Assembly (NCBI GenBank): GCA_021298835.1
Contig: JAJTHG010000017.1
Location: forward strand, 62,001 to 126,000
From: Gemmatimonadota bacterium
Lineage (GTDB): Bacteria; Gemmatimonadota; Gemmatimonadetes; Gemmatimonadales; Gemmatimonadaceae
Length of the DNA: 64,000 nucleotides
Reading direction: 5' to 3'
The notes below the pieces were generated by a model. The model made no database searches and was not told where the DNA came from. It was given only the letters and a program-made list of their open reading frames with translations. The first letter of the stretch is position 1. Each line of letters starts with the position of its first letter. Positions 32,051-41,209 of the stretch are shown in pieces. The position numbers were made by a program, and so were the translations under genes.

Positions 32051-34522
32051 CTACCAGCGACCCAACTCCAGCACCAGCGATCGCCCCGGCGCGACCATGA
32101 TTCCACTGCCGTCGGCCCGCTGGTCGTTGCCGAGGTTCTCGCCGCGAAGTCGCCACTGCCACCCGCCCGGCAGGGCGCGGCCGTAGCTCGCCTGCCAGCG
32201 GGATAGCGCATCCACGTGCTCCAGCGCGTTGCCCGTGCACGGTGTCGGCGCGGGATTCCTGCAGGTGGCTAGCAGGGTCCGCCACGACCCCACTCGGCTC
32301 ATGCTCACCGACGCGCGTCCGCCCAGCAGGTGCGCCGACCACGACGCCGCCATCGTGGCTTGCGGTGCCTCCAGAGGGGCATCGCCCACGACGAGGGGTC
32401 CCACATAGCCGGGGGCCAGCGACTGCAGGCGCGCGCGAACCGCGCTCGCCGATCCCTCCCAGACGCCGCCCCGGCCCGCGAGACGCCCCCGCACTTCGAT
32501 CCCCTGCGCGAGCAGGACCCCGACGGTCCGATACTGGACCTCGCGCCTGACGTCACCGTTGGGCAGCGTGACCGCGCCGGTGATCACGAGCTGCGTGAAG
32601 CCGTCGGTGCGCTGCCGGAAGGCGGCGACGTCCGCCGACCACTGCTCGCCGTCGAGCCGCGCGCCGAGCTCGCCGCCGCGGAGCTGCTCGCCCGCGAGCG
32701 ACGGGTTGGCGCGTTGGATGTACGCAGGCGTGATGCGCGCCCCCGTCATGCCCGGTACCGGGGCCCGCATGCTGGCGCCGAACGACGCGCGGATGGTCCA
32801 GCTCGCACCCATCCCCAGCGGCCGCCGGACCGAGGTCCCCAGCGTCGGCAGCCACGCCGGGCCCGTCGCCGTTCCGAAAGCGCTGTTCCACTCGCTGCGC
32901 AGGCCGAGCGACCACTGCGCCGGGCCTGCCGCGCCGCCGAGCAGGACGCTCACGCCGGCCACCGTCTGGGCCGTGGCCGTGTCCCCGAGGGAGTTGGCGA
33001 CGCTGGTCGAGTCGGGGCCCGCGCGACGCACGAGGGCCCCGTCGGCGGCAAGCTGCAGCATGAGCGGCGCCGTGATGCCGGGCTGCGACGGCGCTCCGGC
33101 CGCGGGCGCCTCGCTACCGCTCAGGAAGAGCGTGGCGACGTGGCGCGCGACGTGGCGCGTGACGGGACCCTGCCACGCACCACGGAGACTGTCGAGTACC
33201 GAGGCGGGTGGTCCGGAGACCCACGCCGTTCGCGACGCGTACGAAGTGGAAAGCGACCATGCCTGCCGCAGGCGCGGTGCACGGTGCCACCCCGACAGCC
33301 CCACCTGCCCGTCCCGGATGCGCTCGTCGTCGAGCATGGAAAGGGCCCGCGCAGGGCTCCGACCATCGGTCGCCGACGATTCCCGACTGAAGAAGGCGAG
33401 TCGCTGGCGCCCGGCGCCGCCGCGCGCCGAGAGTGCCACCTGCCACCGGTCACCCTGCAGCGCGGCGGTCGCTGCGGCATTCACCACGCCCACCGGTTCG
33501 CTGGGCAGCGGCACGTCCCCGTACTGGGCCGACACGGTACCGCTCACGGAGCGCTGCACGCCGCGGCCCGTCACGGGATCAGTCTGGCGGGCGTCTCGCC
33601 ACGCTGCCGTGGCGGCGGCGTCCACCGTTCGGACGTCGCCCGAGCGCAGGCGCGCTGCGGCCTGCCCGTATCGCACCGAACCCGTGATGGCGGTCGGCGG
33701 CCCGGGCCCGCGGGCGGACGCGTCGGCCCGGGTGCGCAGGTGCAGCACGCCATCCAGTGCGTCCCCGCCGTAGAGCGCAGCGCCCGCCGGCCCGGGGCGC
33801 CACTCGATGCTGGCCACCGTGCGAGCATCCCCCGCCAGCAGCGCCGTCGGGTCCGCCACCTCCAGTCCGTCCACGAACACCTTGATACCCGGCCCGCCGT
33901 CGGTGCCGCGACCGCGCACACTGGCCAGTCGCAGCGTGCCGCCCCCCCGATCCCACGCGACGAGCGACGGTATCGTGCCCCGCAGCGCCTCGCCCAGCGT
34001 CACGATCCCGCGGGCGCGCAGCGAGTCCATGACCAGCTGCTGCACGACGCTGCCGGCGGGCACGGCCGGTACGGCCACCTCCCATCCCGCGGTGGTCAAC
34101 CGGTCTGTCTCGACGCGCATCGGCGGGAGCGGCTGCACGTAGGGCGAGGCGCTGCCGGCGCCGCCATCGGGGACGCTCGCCGGCGCGAGCACCACGAGCG
34201 TTCCCCGGAACGTCGCGCGCACCAAGGTGCCCTCGAGCACCACCGCGATCGCGCTACGCGGATCGAACGTGCGGCATCGCACCGACACGCGCCGCGCCGG
34301 CACGGTGCCCTCGGAGTACGCCAGGCGCCAACCCGCCTCGTCGGCGATGCGGCGGATCGCATCGGTCAGCGGCATGGTGTCGAGGCCCCAGCCCCAGCCC
34401 GGTACCGGGGGGGCCGCCACGCAGGGTCCGGTAGCGGGCGGCACGCCGGACCACGGCTGCGCGCCCGCCGCGAGCGGGCCGCCTGTGGCCAGCAGCAGGG
34501 CGGCGCGACGCCACCCCGTCAT
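32051..34522 (-). CDS. TonB-dependent receptor with N-terminal STN signalling domain (FecA-type)
   Basis: 823 residues from ATG 34522. After a signal peptide, residues of about 45-110 form a secretin/TonB N-terminal (STN) domain (LDTMPLTDAIRRIADEAGWRLAYSEG...). A plug domain (LGEALRGTIPSLV, KVFVDGLEV, VASIEWRPGPAGAALYGGDALDGVLHLRT) and a barrel ending in LVLELGRW follow. The terminal Trp after a strand is the usual outer-membrane signal. It starts 7 nt after the FecR-like gene, so ligand binding is likely passed from STN to FecR to the ECF sigma factor. The ligand is not known. Confidence 0.87.
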   Translation of the reverse strand: MTGWRRAALLLATGGPLAAGAQPWSGVPPATGPCVAAPPVPGWGWGLDTMPLTDAIRRIADEAGWRLAYSEGTVPARRVSVRCRTFDPRSAIAVVLEGTLVRATFRGTLVVLAPASVPDGGAGSASPYVQPLPPMRVETDRLTTAGWEVAVPAVPAGSVVQQLVMDSLRARGIVTLGEALRGTIPSLVAWDRGGGTLRLASVRGRGTDGGPGIKVFVDGLEVADPTALLAGDARTVASIEWRPGPAGAALYGGDALDGVLHLRTRADASARGPGPPTAITGSVRYGQAAARLRSGDVRTVDAAATAAWRDARQTDPVTGRGVQRSVSGTVSAQYGDVPLPSEPVGVVNAAATAALQGDRWQVALSARGGAGRQRLAFFSRESSATDGRSPARALSMLDDERIRDGQVGLSGWHRAPRLRQAWSLSTSYASRTAWVSGPPASVLDSLRGAWQGPVTRHVARHVATLFLSGSEAPAAGAPSQPGITAPLMLQLAADGALVRRAGPDSTSVANSLGDTATAQTVAGVSVLLGGAAGPAQWSLGLRSEWNSAFGTATGPAWLPTLGTSVRRPLGMGASWTIRASFGASMRAPVPGMTGARITPAYIQRANPSLAGEQLRGGELGARLDGEQWSADVAAFRQRTDGFTQLVITGAVTLPNGDVRREVQYRTVGVLLAQGIEVRGRLAGRGGVWEGSASAVRARLQSLAPGYVGPLVVGDAPLEAPQATMAASWSAHLLGGRASVSMSRVGSWRTLLATCRNPAPTPCTGNALEHVDALSRWQASYGRALPGGWQWRLRGENLGNDQRADGSGIMVAPGRSLVLELGRW

Positions 34523-34529
34523 CGGCCGG

Positions 34530-35564
34530 TCACGGGCCGATGCGGACCATGCGCCACCCGTCGTTCGTCGCCTCCGCGCGCGCCCCCACCGTGGCGGCCA
34601 GCACCTGCACCATCGCGTCCACTCGCTCGCCATCGAACGTCACGGTGACCTTCCGCCGCGAGAGCACCGGCGCCACGGTCACGGCACGCCCGCTCCAGCG
34701 GGACACCCGGGCGGCGATCTCCCCGAGCGGTGCGTCCACGAACACCAAGGCGCCACGGGTCCACGCGAGTTCGCGCTCCACCACCCCGGCACCGAGGCGG
34801 CGCAGCTCGCCGCCGGAATCGACCTGCGCCGCCATACCCTGGCGCAGCGTGTCGCGTCTCGCCCCGGCGATGACCGCCCCCTCGGAGACCGCCACCAGGA
34901 TGCCGTCGCCGTCGGGCCGGACGAGGAAGGCGGTACTCACGTCTTCCACGACCGTCCCGCGCAGCAGCACGCGGAAGGGGCGCGCGCCGGGCATCACGGC
35001 GAAGGCCCCCTCGCCCGTCAGGCGAACCTCCCGATGGCTCGTGCCGTAGCCACGGGAGGCTTCCAGAGCACTTCCCGGCGCCAGCGTGACGGACGAGCCA
35101 TCGGGCAGGCGCATGGTGCGCGGCGCCGCGCCCGCGGGATTGGCCATCGCCACTACCGCCATCATCGTGCGATCGGCGACGGGCCCGGCCTCGTGCGTGC
35201 GCTCACGCCACAGCACCGCCACGGCGAGCACTGCGGCCGCGGCGGCGGCGCTTCGGCGAACGACGCGCCCCCACGACGGCGAGGTCCATGGCGCGCGGGC
35301 CGTGGGGGCGGCGCTGTCGGCGGCGCGGGCCGCCTGGAACCGCCGGACGGCCGCATCGGTGTCCCATGCCGGGTGCGGCACCGCCGCAAGCGGACGCGCG
35401 GCACGCCACGCGGCCTCGGCCTCCTCGAGGATCCGCTGCCCCTCCGGACTGCCGTCCAGCCACGACCGGAGCCGCGTGGCTTCGTCCGCCGGCACCTCGC
35501 CGGCGACGAGACGGACCGCATGGACCCACGCGAGGTCGTTGGAGGCTGACGCGGAGTCGGACAT
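34530..35564 (-). CDS. FecR-family anti-sigma/signal transducer
   Basis: 344 residues from ATG 35564. The N-terminal cytoplasmic anti-sigma domain (AWVHAVRLVAGEVPADEATRLRSWLDGSPEGQRILEEAEAAWRA) is followed by one membrane helix (about 108-125). The periplasmic FecR domain has LPDGSSVTLAPGSALEASRGYGTSHREVRLTGEGAFAV, then a C-terminal STN-like DUF4974 region. It is divergent from the ECF sigma gene 107 nt away and directly upstream of the receptor. A TATTAT hexamer on the minus strand (35628-35623) is a possible -10. Confidence 0.9.
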   Translation of the reverse strand: MSDSASASNDLAWVHAVRLVAGEVPADEATRLRSWLDGSPEGQRILEEAEAAWRAARPLAAVPHPAWDTDAAVRRFQAARAADSAAPTARAPWTSPSWGRVVRRSAAAAAAVLAVAVLWRERTHEAGPVADRTMMAVVAMANPAGAAPRTMRLPDGSSVTLAPGSALEASRGYGTSHREVRLTGEGAFAVMPGARPFRVLLRGTVVEDVSTAFLVRPDGDGILVAVSEGAVIAGARRDTLRQGMAAQVDSGGELRRLGAGVVERELAWTRGALVFVDAPLGEIAARVSRWSGRAVTVAPVLSRRKVTVTFDGERVDAMVQVLAATVGARAEATNDGWRMVRIGP

Positions 35565-35657
35565 CGGGAAGCGGGGCGAGTCGGGACGCGAGGCACGCGC
35601 GGGGCGGGAGATCGCGCACCCAATAATACCCGCGTGCGCCGCGACACCCTGACATCG

Positions 35658-35663
35658 TAAGTT
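35658..35663 (+). promoter_or_regulatory. TAAGTT box 8 nt before the ECF sigma start
   Basis: TAAGTT then eight bases then ATG 35672. On the opposite strand, GGAACTT lies about 100 nt upstream of fecR (minus 35665-35659), which resembles an ECF -35 element, followed by a possible GTC at 14-16 nt. Autoregulation is possible but unproven. Confidence 0.35.
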
Positions 35664-35671
35664 CCCACGCC

Positions 35672-36256
35672 ATGAACGACCCCGGTCACGCGACCGAACC
35701 ATGGGGATCCGGGGACGACGACGCCGTCGCGGAGACCTTCGATGCCGTCGTGCGGCGCGTGTATCCGTCGCTCGCCTCGGCGGTGTTCGCGGTGGTGCGC
35801 GATACACAGGCCGCCGAGGACATCGTCCAGGAGGTCCTGCTGGCTGCCTGGCGCAACCGCCGCGCGATCACGTCGTCGGACGAACTCCCCAACTACCTGT
35901 TCCGCTCCTGTCGGAACCGCGCGCTCAACCACCTGCGCGACCGGCGCACGCGCGCCCGCGTGCTGGAGGACCAGGGCACGTCCCTGCCGGACGTGCCGGC
36001 CGACGGCGCGGGGGCGGACGAGGCCCTGTTGGCCTCGGAGATCCGCGACGCACTCGCGCTCGCGCTCGACGCGGTCTCCCCGGGTGCCCGCGAGGTGTTC
36101 CTGCTGAGTCGCCAGCGCGGGCTCACCTACGGCGAGATCGCGCGCACGCTGGGCCTCTCGGTGAAGACCGTCGAAACCCAGATGGGACGGGCGCTGAAGA
36201 CGCTCCGCGCCCGCCTCGCCGCCTTCCGCGACGCAGGCGGCCCGTCGGCGATGTAG
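35672..36256 (+). CDS. RNA polymerase sigma factor, ECF subfamily
   Basis: 194 residues. Sigma region 2 (RDTQAAEDIVQEVLLAAWRNR, LPNYLFRSCRNRALNHLRDRRTR) and region 4 (FLLSRQRGLTYGEIARTLGLSVKTVETQMGRALKTLR) are complete. This is the FecI/RpoE-like kind paired with FecR. It is transcribed away from fecR and the receptor, whereas classical fecI-fecR-fecA genes share one direction. TAAGTT ends 8 nt before the ATG, so a very short or absent leader is likely. Confidence 0.92.
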   Translation: MNDPGHATEPWGSGDDDAVAETFDAVVRRVYPSLASAVFAVVRDTQAAEDIVQEVLLAAWRNRRAITSSDELPNYLFRSCRNRALNHLRDRRTRARVLEDQGTSLPDVPADGAGADEALLASEIRDALALALDAVSPGAREVFLLSRQRGLTYGEIARTLGLSVKTVETQMGRALKTLRARLAAFRDAGGPSAM

Positions 36257-36360
36257 GGGGGAGATGCCGGCCGTCGTGTATTGATGGGCGTCGGCACCCG
36301 CGAACTCCGCGGTCCGCCGCGTACCGACGTCCCGTCAACACCAACCGTTCTGGAGGTCCC

Positions 36361-37026
36361 ATGTCCGTTCGCCCGATTGCTTCCGGCGTTTCCTCGCGGC
36401 GATTGCTGCCCTGCCTCGCCTTCTCCCTGTTCCTCGCGGCGTGCGACAGCCGCGCCACCGACCCCAGCGGCACGTTGACGATCGAGGAGACCATCGCCGC
36501 CCTCAAGGCGCTGCAGCAAGTGGCCGGCACGGCACCGGCCGCCGCAGTGGCCTCTCCGGCCGGCCTGGTCGCGCTCGCCTCGTCGCAGGGCAACGACGAG
36601 ACGTTCTCCACCGCCTGCCCCGGGGGGGGGACCTACCAGCTGACGGGCACCAACGGTGGATGGTCCATGACGCCCGACGCGTCCACCGCGCCGATGTACG
36701 AGACCCGCGAGCAGTTCGTGAAGTGCACCGTCGTCGTTGACGGACGCAGCTACACGTTCGACAGCGATCCGCAGCTGGTGACGCGCGTCGGGTTGAAGAC
36801 GGTGAGCCGCGAGACAGGGGAGCGGTCCCTGAATGGATCGTACACGGGCGCGTTCGTCCTGACCTCGGAGGGGAAGAGCCTGAAGTGTGCCGTGGCGTTC
36901 ACCTCGAGCATGAACGTGGACAACCCGTTCGCGGGGAGCGTCACCGAGGGGCAGCTGTGCGGGCGAGACGTGAACGCCGCCGAGGAAGGGATCACGCTCG
37001 GGCCGGTGTCCGGCATTTCCCGGTAG
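36361..37026 (+). CDS. Putative lipoprotein of unknown function
   Basis: 221 residues. The lipobox LAAC (C28) follows a basic, hydrophobic signal. A helix (TIEETIAALKALQQVAGTA) is followed by strand-rich sequence with four Cys (TACPGG, VKCTVVV, LKCAVAF, GQLCGRD), probably two disulphides. I recognise no family. It is 104 nt downstream of the sigma factor on the same strand and may be one of its targets; that is inference. Confidence 0.7.
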   Translation: MSVRPIASGVSSRRLLPCLAFSLFLAACDSRATDPSGTLTIEETIAALKALQQVAGTAPAAAVASPAGLVALASSQGNDETFSTACPGGGTYQLTGTNGGWSMTPDASTAPMYETREQFVKCTVVVDGRSYTFDSDPQLVTRVGLKTVSRETGERSLNGSYTGAFVLTSEGKSLKCAVAFTSSMNVDNPFAGSVTEGQLCGRDVNAAEEGITLGPVSGISR

Positions 37027-37052
37027 CGCGCTGATCGGTCCTGCCCTGGCCG

Positions 37053-37083
37053 CCGCCCCCCCCGTCTCGAACGGGAGGGGCGG
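37053..37083. terminator. GC hairpin between convergent genes
   Basis: Arms 37053-37065 and 37071-37083 pair over 13 positions with one mismatch around a 5-nt loop. It lies between the lipoprotein stop (37026) and the sucB end (37113). Confidence 0.65.
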
Positions 37084-37112
37084 CGATCATGCCGGTGGTC
37101 GGCCCGGGCCCG

Positions 37113-38381
37113 TCAGCCGACGACCATCCCCGCCGGGTCTTCCATCAGCTCCTTCACGCGCACGAGGAACTTCACCGCCTGCTCGCCGTCGATGATCCGG
37201 TGATCGTAGGACAGCGCCACGTACATCATCGGCCGCACCACCACCTGCCCCTGCACCACGACCGGCCGGTCCTGCGTCTTGTGCAGGCCAAGGATCGCGC
37301 TCTGCGGGAAGTTCACGATCGGCGTCGAGAGCAGCGAGCCGAACACGCCGCCGTTGGTGATCGTGAAGGTGCCACCGAGGAGGTCGTCCATGGCGAGCTT
37401 CCCGTCGCGCGCCCGCTTCGCCACCGCGCCGAGCGCCTTGGTGAACTCCACCATGCTCATCGCGTGCGCGTCCTTGATCGCCGGTACCACCAGGCCCTGC
37501 GCGCTCGCCACCGCGATGCCGAGGTTCACGTAGTGGTGGTAGACGACGTGGTCGCCGTCCACCGACGCGTTCACCATGGGGTAGTCGGCGAGCGCCATGC
37601 ACGCCGCCTTCGCGAAGAACGGCATGAAGGTCAGCTTCACCCCGTGCTGCTTCTCGACCCGGTCCTTCCAGCGGTCGCGAAGCTCCGTGACGGCGAGCAT
37701 GTCGATCTCGTTGAACGTCGTCAGCGTCGCGGTCGCGTGCTGCGAGAGCAGCAGGTTCTCCGCGATGCGCTTGCGCCGCACGGACATCTTCTCGCGCGTC
37801 TCCCGCAAGCCTGCGGCGGCCGCGCCGGCCGCGCCGGCCGCGCCGGCCTGGGCGGTGGGCGCCGCGACGGTCGGCGACGGGGTGGGGGCCGCGACCGGTG
37901 CCGCCTTCGCGGCGGCCAGCACGTCGGGCTTGCTGACCACCCCGCCACGCCCGGTGCCGGTGACCGTCGCCAGCTCCACCCCGGATTCCGCCGCGACTCG
38001 CTGGGCCGCCGGCGACACCTTGGCCGGGGTCCCTGCGCCGACGGCGACCGGGGCCGTTCCGGCCGGCGCGGGAACCGGCGTCGGTGCGGCGGCCGACGCG
38101 GGCACCGACGCGGGCACCGACGCGGGAGCTGCCGCCCCCGCCTCGCCGATCTCGCCGAGCAGCTCACCCACCGTCACGACGTCACCCTCGACCTTCAGGC
38201 GCTTGACCAGCGTCCCCGCCGCCAAGGCCGGGACCTCGACCGTGATCTTGTCGGTCTCGAGCTCCACGAGCGTGTCGCCGGCCGCGACCGCCTCGCCTTC
38301 CCGCTTCGTCCAGCGGGACACCGTCGCCTCGACGACCGACTCGCCGAGGGGGGGCACTTTGATTCCAGTGATCGCCGTCAT
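37113..38381 (-). CDS. sucB: Dihydrolipoyllysine succinyltransferase, E2 of 2-oxoglutarate dehydrogenase
   Basis: 422 residues. The lipoyl domain has the modified Lys in VELETDKITVEV. After an Ala/Pro-rich linker comes a peripheral-subunit-binding domain (SPAAQRVAAESGVELATVTGTGRGGVVSKPDVL). A second linker leads to the catalytic domain with LTFMPFFAKAACMALADYPMVNA, TITNGGVFGSLLSTPI and the active-site DHRIIDG. The GGVFGSL stretch favours SucB over the pyruvate-dehydrogenase E2. Nine-base repeats code the Ala-Pro linkers. TAGATT (minus 38396-38391) is 9 nt before the ATG. sucA and lpd are not in the window. Confidence 0.94.
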   Translation of the reverse strand: MTAITGIKVPPLGESVVEATVSRWTKREGEAVAAGDTLVELETDKITVEVPALAAGTLVKRLKVEGDVVTVGELLGEIGEAGAAAPASVPASVPASAAAPTPVPAPAGTAPVAVGAGTPAKVSPAAQRVAAESGVELATVTGTGRGGVVSKPDVLAAAKAAPVAAPTPSPTVAAPTAQAGAAGAAGAAAAGLRETREKMSVRRKRIAENLLLSQHATATLTTFNEIDMLAVTELRDRWKDRVEKQHGVKLTFMPFFAKAACMALADYPMVNASVDGDHVVYHHYVNLGIAVASAQGLVVPAIKDAHAMSMVEFTKALGAVAKRARDGKLAMDDLLGGTFTITNGGVFGSLLSTPIVNFPQSAILGLHKTQDRPVVVQGQVVVRPMMYVALSYDHRIIDGEQAVKFLVRVKELMEDPAGMVVG

Positions 38382-38390
38382 GATGCGCCC

Positions 38391-38396
38391 AATCTA
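38391..38396 (-). promoter_or_regulatory. TAGATT box 9 nt before the sucB start
   Basis: TAGATT, nine bases, then ATG 38381 on the minus strand. Confidence 0.4.
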
Positions 38397-38432
38397 GACC
38401 TGCGCGCAGGAACGGGCGACCTTCCGGGGACC

Positions 38433-39503
38433 ATGATCCACCCCTCCCCGCCACGCATGCACGGCCTCACCCTGCCGGCACCAGGCGGCCCGTCCCAGCT
38501 CGTCCTGCGCGACGACCTTGCGGTCCCGCCGCTCGCGAATCCGGCGCACGTCCGGGTGCGCATCGTCGCCGCGGCCCTCAACCACCTCGATCTCTTCGTC
38601 GCCGATGGCCTCCCGGGCATTCCCCTCGGGCCAGGCTGGGTCCCGGGTGCCGACGGGGCGGGCATCGTGGATGCCGTCGGGGCCGAGGTGTCCCACGTGC
38701 GGCCGGGCGACCGGGTGCTGCTCAATCCCGGCTACGCGGACGCCGACGACGAGTACACCCGGGCGGGCGACCAGCCGCTGAGCCCGAGCTACAAGATCCT
38801 CGGCGAGCACGTCCCCGGCACGCTGGCGGAGTTCGTCACGTGCCCGGCCTCGTGCGCCCACCCCATTCCCCCGGGCGTCTCGTGGGAGGAGGCCGCCGCC
38901 TTCCCGCTGGCGACACTCACCGCGTGGCGGATGGTGCACGCCCGGGCGCGTGTGCGGCGCGGCCAGCACGTGCTCATTCAGGGGATCGGCGGCGGCGTCG
39001 CCCTCGCGGCGCTGGCGATGTGTCACGACATCGGGGCCGTCACCTGGGTCACGAGCGGGAGCGACGAGAAGCTCGCACGGGCCGCCCGGTTGGGCGCCAC
39101 GCACGGCCTCAACTACCGCACCACCGACGTCGCGCGCGCCATCCGGCAGGCGACGGCCAAGCGCGGGGTGGATGTCGTCATTGACTCGGTCGGCACGGCC
39201 ACCTGGGCGAGCTCGCTCGGGGCGCTCGGACGCGCCGGCCGGCTGGTCACGTGCGGTGGCACCTCGGGGCCGATGCTCGAGACCGACGTGCGCAAGCTCT
39301 TCTGGAACCAGTGGACGCTCATGGGGTCCACGATGGGGAGCGAGGACGAGTTCGCGGCCATCGTCCGCGAACTCGGGGCCGGACGGCTGCGGCCGGTGGT
39401 GGATCGCGTCTTTCCCCTCGCCGAGGGACGCGCCGCGTACGAGCACCTGGCATCGGGACGGCAGTTCGGGAAGGTCGTCATTCGCGTGTCGGACGGGCCG
39501 TGA
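38433..39503 (+). CDS. Zinc-type alcohol dehydrogenase / quinone oxidoreductase-like MDR protein
   Basis: 356 residues from ATG 38433 (ATG 38457 is an alternative). The GroES-like N-terminus (VRVRIVAAALNHLDLFVADGLPGIPLGPGWVPGADGAGIVDAVG) is followed by the Rossmann half with a glycine-rich GIGGGVALAALAM where GxGxxG is expected. The catalytic-zinc Cys-His pair is not clear (NHLD rather than CGSD), so it is probably a quinone-reductase-type member. It is divergent from sucB, and its start is 51 nt away. Confidence 0.85.
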   Translation: MIHPSPPRMHGLTLPAPGGPSQLVLRDDLAVPPLANPAHVRVRIVAAALNHLDLFVADGLPGIPLGPGWVPGADGAGIVDAVGAEVSHVRPGDRVLLNPGYADADDEYTRAGDQPLSPSYKILGEHVPGTLAEFVTCPASCAHPIPPGVSWEEAAAFPLATLTAWRMVHARARVRRGQHVLIQGIGGGVALAALAMCHDIGAVTWVTSGSDEKLARAARLGATHGLNYRTTDVARAIRQATAKRGVDVVIDSVGTATWASSLGALGRAGRLVTCGGTSGPMLETDVRKLFWNQWTLMGSTMGSEDEFAAIVRELGAGRLRPVVDRVFPLAEGRAAYEHLASGRQFGKVVIRVSDGP

Positions 39504-39522
39504 GTCCACGGGCCATCCCGGC

Positions 39523-39750
39523 ATGACGGATGCTCGCGCGAACTTCACCGCCGACGAAGAGACGGCGGTGCGCGGGGCCTTCGCGGATGGCGCCGTGCCG
39601 CCGTGCCCCCGGTGCGGTGTGCCGATGGCCCACAAGGTGATCGGCGGGGGATCCTTCGGACTCGGTTACCAACGGAGGCGCGAATGGCTGCTGTGCCCGA
39701 AGTGTCGCCGCAGCGTGCTGTTCGATCGCGCGCGAGGGACGCGACTGTGA
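39523..39750 (+). CDS. Small zinc-ribbon protein
   Basis: 75 residues. Two CxxC knuckles, CPRC (about 28-31) and CPKC (about 58-61), enclose a basic loop GYQRRREWLLC, a zinc-ribbon layout. It has no membrane helix. Its stop overlaps the GTG of the next gene (GTGA), so it is coupled to the membrane protein downstream. I recognise no named family. Confidence 0.7.
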   Translation: MTDARANFTADEETAVRGAFADGAVPPCPRCGVPMAHKVIGGGSFGLGYQRRREWLLCPKCRRSVLFDRARGTRL

Positions 39751-41174
39751 CGCGGCGTCGGACGCGCGCCGGGTACGTCGTCGCGTGGTGGCTCTGCCTG
39801 GCTGCCGCCGCGCTCGGCGCCGCCCGCAGCGCCTCCGCGCAGGCGGTGCCCGTCGTCGTGGCCTTCGACGACGCCGGTCGCCTGCGCGAGATCACGCCCG
39901 GCATCGCCGATCGCCTCGGGCTGCGGCCCCCGAGCTGGCCGGTCGAGGGCGAGTACCGGCGCGCTCGGCTCCTGCGCGGCGATGCCGGGTGGGTGCTCGA
40001 AGTGCAACGATTCGACGGCCGCCTCGACTCCGCGACGCTGACGGACGAACAGGTGGGGACGATCCGGCTCGACGTGTCGGCGCGCGCGTCGTCGCTGGCG
40101 CGGTCGGCCGGCCGTCCGGACGCGGTGACGCGTCGCAGCGATACGCCGATCGCGCGACGCGATTTCGTCCGCCGTGAGGCGCTCCTCGGCGCCGGCCTCT
40201 TCGGGCCCCTCGCCTGGGCCGCTGCGGATTCCCGCGCCTTCTCGCCCTCGGCCTACCTGTTCACGGCCGCGGGCACCTTCCTGCTCGCGACCAATGCGAT
40301 CAATCGCACCTCCTACGGCCGGGCGCAGACCACCATCGGGACGTTCGCCGCCTTGGGCGGCGCGGCGGCCGGGGCCGCGGTGGCGTACGCGACGACCGAC
40401 GCCGGGTGGCGCGGACAGGCGATCGCCGCGCTGGCCGGAGGCGTCGGCCTGCATGTCGGGGCCCTCTGGTGGGCCGAGGCGGCCGGCCCGGCCGACGCTG
40501 CCGGCGTGCTGTTCGGGTCCGTGGCGGGCGCGCTGGTCGGGGCGGGGGCTCTCGGCGCCACCGGGGCGTTCGACGCGCCCACGCGCGACGACCGGCGCTT
40601 GACGGCAGGCGTGCTCGCGACCACGACGCTGCTTGGCGCGCCGCTCGGGCGCGCGTACGCCACGCGTCGCGGAGCGCGCGTCACCGACGGCGACGTCGGC
40701 GCCGTCGCGATCGCCGGCGGCCTCGGCGCGGTCCTCGGGCTCGGGATCGCGGGTGGCACCACCGCCGCCGCCGGCCCCCGCTACCTGTGGCCGACCGCGC
40801 TCGGCGTCGCAGGGCTCGTGGCCGGCGATCGGCTGCTCGCCGCGCCGTTCGATCACGACACTGCCGACCTCGGGACGCTGGCGGTCGGGGCGGTGGCGGG
40901 AGCCGGCATCGCCGCCCTGCCGTACTGGCTGGCCGGTAACGCGAACGAGCGCACGCTTCTCATCCTGGCCGCGGTGGGCGGCATGGTGGGAGTCTGGGGC
41001 GGCGAGGTGGTGGCCCGCCCACGGGCCGGCACGCGGGTCGGCCGCGGCGGCGGGGTCGGCCAGATCGGGCCCGCGCGGGCCGGCGGGCCGCGCGTCACGT
41101 TCGACGCGCCGGCGCTGCTCTTCGCTGCGATGCGCCAGCCCGGTATCTTCCCCGTCGTACGCGTGACGTTCTAA
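39747..41174 (+). CDS. Multi-helix membrane protein of unknown function
   Basis: 475 residues from GTG 39747. A signal or first helix ends SASAQ. About 110 soluble residues follow, then some ten Gly/Ala-rich helices (about 145-450) separated by very short loops, with RRDFVRREALLGAGLFGPLAW at the boundary. Many small residues and GA repeats suggest close-packed helices. It may be a structural or transport protein. I recognise no family. Confidence 0.65.
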   Translation: MTRRRTRAGYVVAWWLCLAAAALGAARSASAQAVPVVVAFDDAGRLREITPGIADRLGLRPPSWPVEGEYRRARLLRGDAGWVLEVQRFDGRLDSATLTDEQVGTIRLDVSARASSLARSAGRPDAVTRRSDTPIARRDFVRREALLGAGLFGPLAWAAADSRAFSPSAYLFTAAGTFLLATNAINRTSYGRAQTTIGTFAALGGAAAGAAVAYATTDAGWRGQAIAALAGGVGLHVGALWWAEAAGPADAAGVLFGSVAGALVGAGALGATGAFDAPTRDDRRLTAGVLATTTLLGAPLGRAYATRRGARVTDGDVGAVAIAGGLGAVLGLGIAGGTTAAAGPRYLWPTALGVAGLVAGDRLLAAPFDHDTADLGTLAVGAVAGAGIAALPYWLAGNANERTLLILAAVGGMVGVWGGEVVARPRAGTRVGRGGGVGQIGPARAGGPRVTFDAPALLFAAMRQPGIFPVVRVTF

Positions 41175-41209
41175 CAGGCCGAGTGCCGGCTCCGTCGCGC
41201 CAGGGTCCC

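Noticed and set aside
37816-37850. Nine-base GCCGCGCCG repeats as a mobile or CRISPR-like element
   Set aside because: They encode the Ala-Pro linker of sucB and are normal for such linkers.
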